Below, piece after piece: positions 23,994 to 35,958 of a stretch of DNA of 64,000 bases. A program made the position numbers and the translations under genes. The DNA lies in NCBI GenBank assembly GCA_036852015.1, contig JAANDG010000203.1:1-64000 (forward strand). Direction: 5' to 3'. Positions within the stretch are counted from its first letter, which is position 1, and each line of letters starts with the position of its first letter. Source of the stretch: Pelodera strongyloides (lineage: Eukaryota > Nematoda > Chromadorea > Rhabditida > Rhabditidae). The notes below the pieces were generated by a model that was not told the origin of the DNA, did not search any database, and was given only the letters and a program-made list of their open reading frames with translations.

Positions 23994-25980
23994 ACACTAA
24001 CATATTAATGGTATACATTAACATATTAACGGTGATGACAGAAACCCACATTTACGTATGATCAGAACAAACCGAGATAATTGTGACATATACTAAAAAT
24101 TCGACATCCATGATTCAAGGGGCATGTTTTCAGAATACCAACTACCTGAAGATCCAGAATCCAGGCCAGAGTATACAGAAATATAAAATACACTACCTAC
24201 AACTTACAAAAAAGAATCGACCACAAACACATGAGGGAAGAAATCTAGCTCTATAGAACTTTAAAGTTGGGCGCGCAGCTCAATTCACGGTCGTTAGAGT
24301 ACAACAAAACAAACATGACGATTGAGAACAGTGTATGTGAGAAATGGGCAAAATAAACAGAGATCATGGCCAAATTTCACTGGGGCAATAACCATAAGCC
24401 ATGGCGATATTAATCAACAAAACATTACACTCCCCACCCCATCCTAACTAATGATAGGCATGCAGCCCGGCTGCCCGGCAGCCGAGCAAATGGGGGGATG
24501 AAAATATAGAAATCTAATCGTTGATAGTAATGATATATCAAAACGATCAGCTATACATGTAAACTGAACAAGTTTTGGTCCTCTATCATCTCTAATTAAA
24601 ACCAAAATCCTGATCTGCATGTTTTTGTTCAAAGTCTCAAAGTCTCGCAGATTGTGACGAGAACTTCTCAAAAATGATGGAACCAAGAACCAAGTTTTGA
24701 ACTCAAAGCACGCATGCATCACATATCCTCGGCTTGTTTATGAATACAAGCAGAGCATGGTTAGTGCAAGTGCAAACCCAGGAGGCGAGAGCATGTAAGA
24801 GCTTGGCTAATTGACCGAACGGAGCTTAGGCTTAGAATCACCTCCACCTCCAGCAGGATATCATCCTCGTGTTCGTAGTCACAGCAACCCAGCAATCCAA
24901 TTCAATCCCAAAATCCAATGTCTATATGGACACGCCAGGGCCCCGCACACACCAGAATATGCGACTAATTGCTGTTGGCGCATTAGGAAATGAATGGATA
25001 AAGAGAGAGGGATTTGCTTCCCTCCCTCTCCATCTATACTTCCATCTCTCTCCATAATTCCCTCTTAAATGTCTACCCTCTATCCTTCCCTCTTAAAGGG
25101 TAATCTTCGCCATCGTATCTGCCTGGCAGTCCCGTTTCCAAGCAAGTGACAGCCATACGGCAACATGTAATAAGTCTTCTTAATGACTATAAATCAATGG
25201 GAAGTACCTTGAAAGTTTGAAGCCACTAACCACAGCTGGGAAATCGAGGGAACAAATGCACAACGACGGGATAACGAATAATGAGGAAATCAGTGTTACG
25301 CAGAGCGCAGAGCGCAGAGTGAGAGCGGCAAAATTCCAAAAGTATCAAGATACCCCAAATTGGGAATTACGAATAGCTCCCTTAGTAAAAAATCTTATAA
25401 AGAAATAAACTATTGAAAATCACATCAAAATAAACTATTGGCAAGGCAAGTTCATATTCATAATCCCTTTCCCCTTCATATAGACTATACAACCTATACC
25501 AAACAACCAAACCAACTCAGCGAATCGTGGGTGGAAAAATAACAACGTGTCGAACAGCGACGAGCGCCGCCACATTCATTCGCCATGAAAACATTTGTCA
25601 TTTGTACTTCTTCTCGATCGAACAAGACGATCTCTCACACACACACATGCATCGATCTTTACTACTTCTATAGGGAGCACCTGCAGGGAATGATTTGATT
25701 TACTTATTACAAATTATAATTTAATATAAGGATAACTATCCTTTGTTATGGTAACAACAAACAACAAATGATGTCAAGAGAAGATTGAAGATGGCATAAT
25801 TTGGAAATTGGAAATAAAACTACAAAAAAAAACATGGTGCCGAGTGCCGTAGAAATTCGCAACATATTACAAATTACAAATAGCCCACGAAAAAGAGAGA
25901 GAGAGAGAGTAACAGAGAAACAAAGCGCAAATCTAAATATACGAATGCAAATACCACATACAAAAATAAACAACCTCCTA

Positions 25981-26285
25981 TTCTAGGATGTTGTTCTGCG
26001 AATTCGCACCGGAAAAAAACCAAAAAGAATTCTCTTGGAATTCTTTTTGGATTTCTTGCTCTGCGAATTCGCAGTATTTCCGGTGCGAATTCGCAGTGCA
26101 AAATCCTAGGCGAGAGAGCAGGCACTGCGGAGAGAGAGAAAAGTTTTTTGACGTTTTTCGGTGCGAATTCGCAGACCACATGGGAGTCTGCGATTTCGCA
26201 CCGGATATTTTGCCGGTGCGAATTTGGAAAGTTTGCTGTGCGAATTCGCACAGCCCACTTTTCCGGTGCGAATTCGCAATCCATT
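25981..26285. repeat. Cluster of TGCGAATTCGCA palindromes
   Basis: The 12-base perfect palindrome occurs at 25997, 26062, 26084, 26162, 26239 and 26267, with variants at 26189 and 26217. Most are flanked by CCGG on one side. Larger inverted repeats (TTCTAGGAT / ATCCTAGG; AAAAAGAATTC / GAATTCTTTTT) nest around them. Confidence 0.9.
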
Positions 26286-26330
26286 AACAGAGTTAATACA
26301 AAAATCCAATCTCTGAACTGAATCAGATTC

Positions 26331-26820
26331 AAATCAATATAGAATTGGCGCCACTCACCACGGGTGGGACGCCAACGACCTTTCTATTTCTTCCATCTCC
26401 CACTACTCACTCCCACATACAACAACGAGGCAAGCCATAACGGCACAGTGCGTATGGGCTACATGCTGCCTTAGTGTTACTTATTACTTAATGAATTACC
26501 TACTCAACTCAACTAATTACAAAATACCTTACCTCAAACCTCCATATAATCACCAAAAAAACAGATAGAAAGAGATCCAGAGAAAGATACGAAGGCACGT
26601 GTGTAATAAATAAAACAACATAACGCAAGAACCAAGAACTAAGCATAAACAACTCCGCGCCTCCGCTTACTACAAAAATCTATTCAATGAATAGAATTCA
26701 AATCAATACAGAATTGGTTTCATGCGGATCGAGTAGCAGCCAGGGGTGAGACGCCAACGGCCCTCTTTCCCGCTAACCACTACCACCACAACAACGAACG
26801 AGGCACAGTGCATATGGGGT
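26331..26820. repeat. Diverged direct duplication of about 130 bp
   Basis: 26331-26460 and 26701-26820 share the start AAATCAATA.AGAATTGG, the centre GTGAGACGCCAACG and the end GGCACAGTGC.TATGGG. Confidence 0.65.
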
Positions 26821-27268
26821 GCTGGCTCTCCACCCTCTACACATTGAATCCCCCTCTCTCCGTAGTCCTGTCAATGTGTATGACCTTTCCGTTTCCAACC
26901 CAACCCCGTTTCTTACCACCCCAGTCCGATCGGTTGGCTCGGCTTACCCGCCGCGCGCCAGCGGTTAGACCACTTACCACCCTCCTCATGTTGATCTGCT
27001 CGGCTATACGGCCGGCGTGCCCTAGTCCTAGTCTAACCCGGTGGTGTGGCTCGACGAGTCACTGCCCCAGTTTATCAATCACAAAACGGCTTATCGAAAA
27101 AAGTTTAAAACAAAACTAAATGTCGGAGTCGGAATGACCCATTCATTGAAGCAGCAAGCTATTGATCTACTGTAAGCATAATTTAGTAGTATAGTAGAAC
27201 TTCGGATTAAACAACATTTTAAGGTAAAACATTTTCGGTCTCAAGTGTCGATGGAGGATATAAGAAGT

Positions 27269-27429
27269 TGAAACGAAATACCGGCCGGTTTTTGAAACAT
27301 ATCGAGTAGACCCGCATTCTTATGCAGCTTACGCAAATGAACATAAATTTTAATAAAAAATAGCATAAATACGTAAGAATTCAGTTGTCCACGATGCGTT
27401 TCAAAAACCCGGCCGGTATTTCGCTTTAA
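27269..27429. repeat. MITE-like element, GCGAAATACCGG family, intergenic copy
   Basis: ACGAAATACCGGCCGGTTTT at the left and CCGGCCGGTATTTCGCTTTA at the right. Confidence 0.8.
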
Positions 27430-30400
27430 GAACATTTCACATAATTAATGAATAAAGTTTAATATATTAACATTCTTAAAAACATCAAAAAAACAAGCAC
27501 CAGTACGCGACCGAGAGTGTGAGAACAAAGCAAAGCCAATTAAAGTGAGAGTGTGAGAGAGCGCAGTGAATGTCTAGATAGTCAACTAACTAAACATGTA
27601 GAACAACACGAACTTAATTCCAATAGAAAGACAACTAACTCCCAATGTTGAAATGAGTAAACTCTGTGAATCGAGCGCCGGCCGCTGTTGGTGACGTGAC
27701 GACCAGTCAAACGCACAACGGCGCACATAAAGGTAAACACATTGATGATTGGCCCACAAGAGAAAGGGATGCGAGTGGCGCTTAGCGAGAGCGATATACA
27801 CGGCACGGCATACTCAGTTTTAGTTTTCTTCATAAAATCTTTCAACTTTCACATCAAACTAATCAAACGATTAAAAGTAAAACTGTGCACTACCGTGTCA
27901 TGCGCTCACACCAACCACGAGTTACTATAACCTTTACTTCTCTTGTTCGAAAAATACATACGCTTTGTGGACTACAAAAAAAACTTATTAAATTATTAAA
28001 TGTACCAAATGGCAGAAACCTTGAAACCTACACATTTACGACCTACACTTCACTACACGCCGTGTTTCCACCCTACCTACCGTAACGTAACCTAATTCTA
28101 ACGAACTAATAAATTTCGGCATAACTTATAACCATTGTATGACTGACACCCTATGATGTTATTTAATAAAACGAATAAATTAGGAAACAATAACAATTCA
28201 ATTTCAGACCAAATAAATATCTCATACTCATACTCCAAGACTCCAAAACCGCGCCGCCACAAAATAAAAAGTGCCATTGCCAAGTGGCGTAGAGTCAAAG
28301 CCATCAACCTCATGAAACTGCCGCCTAGCCGCCATCACAGAGTTGATCGGATGGCGCATGGTGTGTGCATTCGTTCAACATTCACCCAGCCACAGCCCGG
28401 TCGTTATCACGGGTGGAAAGAGAGCGAGAGTGAATGAGGCTGGCTGACTCCCGGGATAACAAATATACACACCACACACAGGGGGGACGACGGGTCGAAC
28501 GAAAGGAAGGAAAGAAGAAGAAGAAAGTGAACTGAACACTCATCAAGCACGCACAACCCGAACCGAGCACCGATCACGGGGACATCAAGAGCATTAGAGC
28601 TAGAGCAATGTGTGTGGATTTGATTTGATTGCATTTCATAGGACAACCGGGGGTGTTGGAAGGATTAGCGAGATTGAGATACTACAAGATAAGGACTAAG
28701 GACAACTATCAACACAGTGTAGTTTTTGACCACTTCTCATGGTATACTTCTAAACTTGTAATAAAATGAGTTAAAACAAAACTATATGACCTAGAAGGTC
28801 ATATGAAAATTATACAGACCACACGATCATTCTAATTAATGTATTAGAACTAGAGCCGGAAACAACCATATCCATGTGCCATCTGACCCAACTAAAACAA
28901 CCATATCCATGTGTACTGACAAAGTAATAGTTCTGCGTTCAGGATATCATATCAACCCGTGCGTAAACGAAAGTAGTTCTATTTCGTTTAGCTTCTACGT
29001 TCTACAGTACTTGCTGGAGACATATAGACTATATCATTGGGCGTAAACGCGTAGCGTAGATATACAATACCGACACAAACAATGACGAATGCATCCTAAC
29101 TTCCTAACCCAAAGTCCAAAAAGGTGTGATATATGGAGAAATCCAATTTCTGAGAGGGAGGACTTGAGGGCTATATCAAAACACGAGAGGCGGGCTGCAG
29201 GCCTGGTGAGGAGAGATTGGAGGGAATGCCCCATGCCCGTAAAGAAAAGGGTCAGTGACTGCTGACTGTTTGGGCGAACCTGCAACGAGACAAACACTGA
29301 CTTGTTAAATGTGCGGCCGACTGCGACTGCCTCACCGCAGGGGTGAAAATTCTCCCGTTGAACGTGACCTATCAGTATCAGGCCTGTGAAAGAAATACTT
29401 ACTGAAAGCGGCTTTAAAGAGACGTGATAATGCACCTGTTAGCTGCATATGGGCGAAAACTGTGCCGCGTTCCAAAACATGCAGACGATGCGTGATGCGG
29501 AAAAACTACATACTCACACATAATGACCTACCAGAAAGAGTATAAATAACACATAAACTTAAAACTAAAAATTAAATCTGGACAAGTAGGGCAAGAATGT
29601 CTCTCACAGCTCACAACGCCGATCTCATGGATTCAATAAAACCAGTATATTACTTGTTTACCATACGTAAATATAAAGTAATATTGTGTTCTTGCTCAGC
29701 TTATCGTTCTACATCATTAGATTAGCTCGAAACTGTAACTCAGTACGAGTGTAAACCCAAAAATGTACTATAGTGGTGCAAAAGGGTTCTACGATTCGCG
29801 TGTTGATTTGCACAAGGGCACAATATAACAGTGATGTGATGAGGCGACGGCCATAGGGAACAGTCATCCATCTACCACAAACACAAAACCACATGCCAAT
29901 AAACATACACACACGGAGAGAGACACGCTCGCTGAGCTGAACGAGAGGGACGGTGAGCAATTGGGATTGGGAAACACGGTCGACTTCAAAAAGAGACCGA
30001 CCCAACGAACAGTAAGTAATCGAAGTGTAGACCCACGACGGATGGACTGTAGAGTAGGTGGCGAGGGGGCAACTGGCAAAGCCAAGAGATAACAAACTTC
30101 GCAAAGGTTCCTTTAGCTCGGACTACTGCCCACGGCCTCACGGAACCAAACGATTGAAGTTCCACTTATTAACAAACAATATGGATTCCTTATAAGTTCC
30201 TCTAAAGACCTAAAATACCGGGTGCATGGCAATCCCTTTGCCAAAGGAAAGGTAATGCTTGCGGCAGTGCCATTACAATGACTAATACCACAAACACAAA
30301 CAGAGGGCGGAACAACATTGCACATCCACATCAGAGAAACACCTTCACCCGCTACGCAAATTTGCAAACCATATCCCGATCCCGTTGTTATCGGACGAAT

Positions 30401-33400
30401 TCACAAGTAAACTAATTAGCCGTAAGGCGTAAGGCAGGTAGGCAGGCAATTAAAACACCAACACGCCATACGTATTAGTCAGCACTCAGTATTTACAACA
30501 CCTGTACATAATCGGGTGCCTAGCGGTCAACTCGTTGTAGGTTGTACTTTAAGGTCCAATCCATAACTTCTCAGTTAGCCAACAATGTCCACGGATATAC
30601 GAGGACTATTGCTGGGCCGAGAAACAAGACAACCGGGCAACACGACGGGAACATTTGGAGGAGGAACAATCGAAAACGAGCCCCTCGACTACGAAGGCAG
30701 AGCACAGAAAGAGAGGCAGCAAGAAAAGGGACAAACATCAAACGACTTGACTGCCCTGCCTGACTCCGACTACTACTGCCATGAGACAGCAGCCAGCCCC
30801 GACTGGCTGTTTCCCAGTCATCGAGTAACTCGTCGCAGCCCGCAACTCCCATGGATGGGGGATGTCATTCAAATTCCAACACTTGGGCAATTTAAAGAAA
30901 ATGGAACCAACAGTTGCCCATAATACGCAATTTGTACGCACCCATATTTGTATACACTAATAACAACAAAAAACCAATATACTCGCTTTGGTCGTTTAAA
31001 GTTATGAAAAACAAATGTGGTAGTAGCACACATTTACATTAGGATTCCATCTTCTTAGACATTCCATTTTTTTTAGATATTCTTTTACATGTCTTCAACC
31101 AAGGTTAATTAACCGGAAGTCTGTACTAAACCAATCTAACCATTCAAATCTTCCCATTAGCACTCCTCATTGTGCTTTTCTTGCATTACTTCCATACTTC
31201 CATTTCTCCACACAAGACCCAAGACCAAGAAGATAAGTGGCGATCCCGAGAGTCCGTGCACCGACTACCGACAAAACAGAGCCATGGCAAAGAGACTTGT
31301 GATGTGTGTGGTTCAGCCCGCATCATGGGGGGACAGGCAGGTGCGGCTCGCTGGCTCGCGTCAAAAGAACAATAAATTGGGAGACCAGGGCGCTTGAACG
31401 AGAGGCAGGCGCAATGGATGGGAGAATAAAACATGGCGGCGGGCAAGCAATGCAACCGACAAGGCGCACACACCACCGACGGCCGGCTCATTCACTAGGC
31501 TGCTCGCTCGCTGGCTGACGGAGACGGGGGAACACACACACCGGGGCGAAAATCAATCGCGGTCGGTCTGGTAATGTGCTCTCCTCTCTGTGTGGCGCTC
31601 TCACACCAAGTGTGCCTCGCCTCGCACGCGTCGGTGTTGGCGACGGCCCGTGTAGACGCATTCCTTGGCGTATGTATTTGTGCTGACGAGCACTTATTAA
31701 TACTTGGAATGAAAGAAGTGGAGATGCGTGGGAAAAGCCGATATATATCTGTCCCATGTCCCAGATGGCAATAATATTTATATGGGCAACAGTATCAAAG
31801 TTCAAAGGATAAATGTGAAACGATAGACTCTTTCCAAAAGCACTATGGACTTCTGAAAGTTAACTGAAGTAGTATTATATTGTTACGGTTACGGACGCAG
31901 GCATAATTGTTATTTTTGTTATTGTACTGTATCCATTGCCATTCCCGAAAATTTTTACATAAATCAAAGTTAATGATGGGTAATGTGTAACTGTTCACGG
32001 TAATAGTGTAATACTACTTATCATATCGCTACTTATTGTGAGGCTGAGGGATATTTACACCAAACCATAATTACCATAATACGTGATTGGTTGAATACCA
32101 AATGTGGCATAAATAATAACAAAGTACAAATGAAACAACAACATTAGTTGTTGCTAATAAAGATTCAATAAAAAAACCATACCTGAATTGTATTTCAGTG
32201 AGTGAGTGTTCTTCTTTATGACTATGACTGCATTATCGAAATTCCTGAAACTAATTAATTGCAATATAATATTCACGCCACACATATACCCCAATTGCTG
32301 CTGCATTGCTTTCAAATGATAGGAAAGCTGAGGGGACAGGGACAATAACCGTATATCGTACCGTAAAAGAGCAAATAAACAAATGAATATTTGCTAATTA
32401 AACAAAAGGAAGTGAGAATAATTCGCAATTTCAAAAGAAAATGAAAACGTGACATATCCTATATCCACATATCACAGAAAAAAATGAAGAGAGATCAAAA
32501 AGAACAATAGAAAGTGCACATGCAGGTGCAGAGCAGAAAGGAAGAAAAGAAGGTTTCAAGGTACGTGCAAAATAAGAAATGTTACTGTTTCAAATAAGTG
32601 CGTATCGTATTACGATATTCGCATTTTGTTATACATACATGTGACACCAAGGGGAAATAAGGTAAACTCATACTTTCTTTAATTCATAGTGCTTTGAAAT
32701 TTTGAATGTTGTGCCTGTTATTTTGAACCAGACGGCTATCGCCGCCTGAGGCGACTTTCAAAGTTTAAGATGCAGGAACAGTGAGCACCCTTGTGTGAAA
32801 CGTTTGCAACGTATCGTGAAAAATCATGAAATAACACCGATTTCGTTTTCTCAACACTGGGCTCCGATTCTCCTTTTATAGCCTCTTAGATATTCTAATT
32901 TTCGTTGCGTGCATACAAACAAAAGACCAAGTAAACTCTTCTCCTTTGTATAATAAGATGTTGTGCGCCTGTTATTCCTTTTTCGTATTTTTCATTTGCT
33001 TATGCACCTTTTTTGGGAATAAAGATAAAGAGTATTAGAAAAAGAACATATTTCATGTTGAGCCGTTGTATTTGTAATTTATATATCTTGAAAAAATATG
33101 GAAGAATTGCAGGGGCAGGTGTAGAAAGTGGAATAACAGTCTACTCAGTAAATCACTTTTAGAGTTACATAATAAACCATTTTTTATCACCCACACCCCA
33201 CACCTCCGAGATGACTTGGTTCTGAGTTCCCTCCCATGATTTAAAAAATCTTGCGAGAATATTACTTGTGATTCTTTCATTCTTTGTTAGTTAATAATCT
33301 GGAAAATAAACTACCTTTGCACGTAATGAGCCGTTTATTTGTTATATTTTCTTTTACCGTTGATATGCACCGGTTGTATTTTCCACTGGCGCATACTACC

Positions 33401-34084
33401 TTTCCACTAACAACTCACTGTATGAATTATAAAGGAAGGTATTGGTTGGGTCTGTTCCAATCCAATCTCGGCGGAATAAAGAGGGCTTTAGGAACCTAAT
33501 CCATGTGTATGCAAGGCTTCTTGGAAATTTCATCTTACACCCAGAAATCTCATAATTGATTATTCTGTTATTAGGCAGCATTGCGTGTTTACGCTGCCAC
33601 CTGCGTTTTCAACTAGGGACCAAATCTAATTCAACTGAACCTCAACGGTTACCTCACCAGTCAACATCACAGAACAACAATGCGGATAGGGAGCGTAGTA
33701 GGGAGCCCATTTTCACTTCAGTATTAAAAAGAATAGTTACCCAGTTACCCCTGTGTTTTCTATTCTTACTTTTTCTACCCTACCGCTTACCCTTGCTTAC
33801 CCTTAGGAGAAATTTCTTGTTCAATGGTGGTGCCTTTGGTTAGTGTTAGTGTTAGATATTTAAGATTTTGATGTCAATTAATCCCCTCCAAACGTTCAAT
33901 ATGTCGCATCCTTCATCCGCACACGAGGATCTTAAGTTTCCAAAACACACATTCCTCTTGCCCATTGGCATCGCAGAGAAACGGGATGGGGGCCATGCAC
34001 ACTTACTGCATGTAGACTGAATGTCCAAACGGCGAACGAGCGGTGGCCGGCCAGCTAGCCATCAGGGCCACTCTCACTCCGGGG

Positions 34085-34336
34085 CCCTACACAGCTCTCG
34101 TGACGGCGGATGGCAACCAACGATGGTGGTTGGCCACACATAATGGGAAGGACATATCACTTGCTGGGCCTCTGGCGGGCACTTGTTCTGTCCCTGTCCT
34201 CAACATACACACGTACGGAAACACTCTGGGAATAATATATAGAAATAGGGACATCTCGGGCAGGCTGCCTGGCAGCAACGACTGGCAGTGGATGTTTTTG
34301 AAGAGCCGAATGAAGCCTGGCTAGGGATTTGAACGG
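34085..34336. repeat. 250-260-bp direct repeat, left copy
   Basis: Runs from CAGCTCTCGTGACGGCGGAT to GGGATTTGAACGG and is repeated almost identically at 35130-35373. One short difference follows GGACATATCA. Confidence 0.9.
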
Positions 34337-35122
34337 TTATAGGGACCCCAGTCCAAACGCATGGGAAAGGGGGCGGGGCTTAGGCTTCAGAGAGGCAGAA
34401 AGTCACTTTTAGCCGCAGAAAGCTGGAACTAGAAGTAAACAATGTAAAAGAAAACTTGCTTACCTCTAAACGAATCCACTAAAAAAGTAGTAGCTATTTG
34501 CCTTATATAACCGGTCTGGGGTCCCCCAACCCACATGTCCTATCCCATCACCCGTTTGGGGTCCCCCAACCCACATGTCCTATCTCATCACCCGTTTGGG
34601 GTCCCCCAACCCACATGTCCTATCTCATCACCCGTTTGGGGTCCCCCAACCCACATGTCTTATCTCATCACCCGTTCGTGGTCCCCCAACCCACATGTCC
34701 TATCTCATCACCCTTTTGGGGTCCCCCAACCCAAATGCCATGTCTCATCACCTTCTGTGATCTGTTTGGGGTCCCCCAAACATGTGAAACGCATTAGACT
34801 AGCACAACTACTTATATGTCTCGCCTCTTTCTTATACTATGCTAATAGTTATGTCATTGAGGTACATAGACAATAGCGCCATGCTTAGTTGTCCAACAAA
34901 ATGACTAGGAAATATCCCAACCCAAGCGCCAGGGGAGCTCAAGAGGCATTACATGTGGTTTGGTGTACCCTAAAAAGTCAAAAAAGCTAGAGTGAAAAAT
35001 GGTATTCATAAAGGTTGTATTTAAGTTATTGCTTGCGTGTGTCCTATTTCTTAACGCTCTAGCACATTTTACCTAAGCCCCGCCCCCTTTCCCATGCGTT
35101 TGGACTGGGGTCCCTATAACCG
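34334..35122. mobile_element. 789-bp element with perfect 51-bp terminal inverted repeats
   Basis: Arms 34334-34384 and 35072-35122 start CGGTTATAGGGACCCCAGTC and are exact inverses. The interior carries a 40-bp minisatellite (34518-34786) and no transposase, so it is non-autonomous. It sits exactly between the two 260-bp direct repeats. A clear short target duplication was not seen. Confidence 0.8.
34518..34786. repeat. 40-bp tandem repeat, about 6.5 copies
   Basis: The unit starts GGGGTCCCCCAACCCACATG, with copies at 34518, 34558, 34598, 34638, 34678, 34718 and a partial one at 34758. All three plus-strand frames stay open through it by chance of composition. Confidence 0.95.
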
Positions 35123-35129
35123 AATAGAT

Positions 35130-35373
35130 CCCAGCTCTCGTGACGGCGGATGGCAACCAACGATGGTGGTTGGCCACACATAATGGGAAGGACATATCAG
35201 GGGGCCTCTGGCGGGCACTTGTTCTGTCCCTGTCCTCAACATACACACGTACGGAAACACTCTGGGAATAATATATAGAAATAGGGACATCTCGGGCAGG
35301 CTGCCTGGCAGCAACGACTGGCAGTGGATGTTTTTGAAGAGCCGAATGAAGCCTGGCTAGGGATTTGAACGGA
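35130..35373. repeat. 250-260-bp direct repeat, right copy
   Basis: Near-identical to 34085-34336; near identity implies a recent duplication. Confidence 0.9.
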
Positions 35374-35907
35374 TTGAATGAAGAATGTCGAGTGAAACGA
35401 GGAGAAGGAGGGAGCTGATTTCTACATGCAGTATTGATTATGATATTAGCTTTTTTTATCAAAAATAACAGACAAAGGCTACAAAATTAGGAAGTGAAAC
35501 AATCGGAAGATATTTTCTTGAGAACATGATCGTTTATAAATAAGGAACAGTATATCTTACACAACGGCATATTCCTGTGATATATCCACATATCCACATA
35601 TATTGTGTACAAAGCAATTAAAACAATCCGAACAAAACATATAAAATGAAAACATTACAAAGTTTTTTAAATTACAAAGTTTCATATTCATATTCGTGTC
35701 AAGTAATGCGAGTTGACCGCACTTGTGCGGTTTTTTTTAAATTTCGCGCGCTTGAGGTATCCGTTACATACGGTACTCGTACAACAAATATCAGACTGGT
35801 GGTTATATAAGCTATGCAAGCACATCAAAGCAGTACCGTATTCACCCCTTTTAGTCAATATTTGGAATTCGAATTACTAATAATCTAAAGATTAATCCAG
35901 AGATCCG

Positions 35908-35913
35908 TTTATT
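35908..35913 (-). terminator. Poly(A) signal AATAAA of the cyclin gene
   Basis: AATAAA on the minus strand 46 bases past the cyclin stop codon, at the expected distance. Confidence 0.65.
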
Positions 35914-35958
35914 CGAGTATAATGATTAATATTAGTGAAGTCAGTATATTAGTTGCTT

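Larger units (their letters stand above)
19313..35907. other. Gene-free region between baz-2 and the cyclin gene
   Basis: More than 16 kb with no exon chain I can support on either strand. Open frames up to 131 codons exist (e.g. 20828-21223) but lack domain likeness or splice partners. It holds the repeats listed below and several CpG-rich patches (about 20.3-21.1, 28.2-28.6 and 30.5-31.7 kb). It may contain distal promoter or non-coding first exons of baz-2. Confidence 0.5.

Noticed and set aside
30585..30923. 112-codon plus-strand frame
   Set aside because: No domain likeness and a similar-length antisense frame; no splice sites linking it to other exons.
34498..34876. Three overlapping open frames of 61-113 codons
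   Set aside because: All three frames read the same 40-bp tandem repeat, so the openness comes from the repeat.
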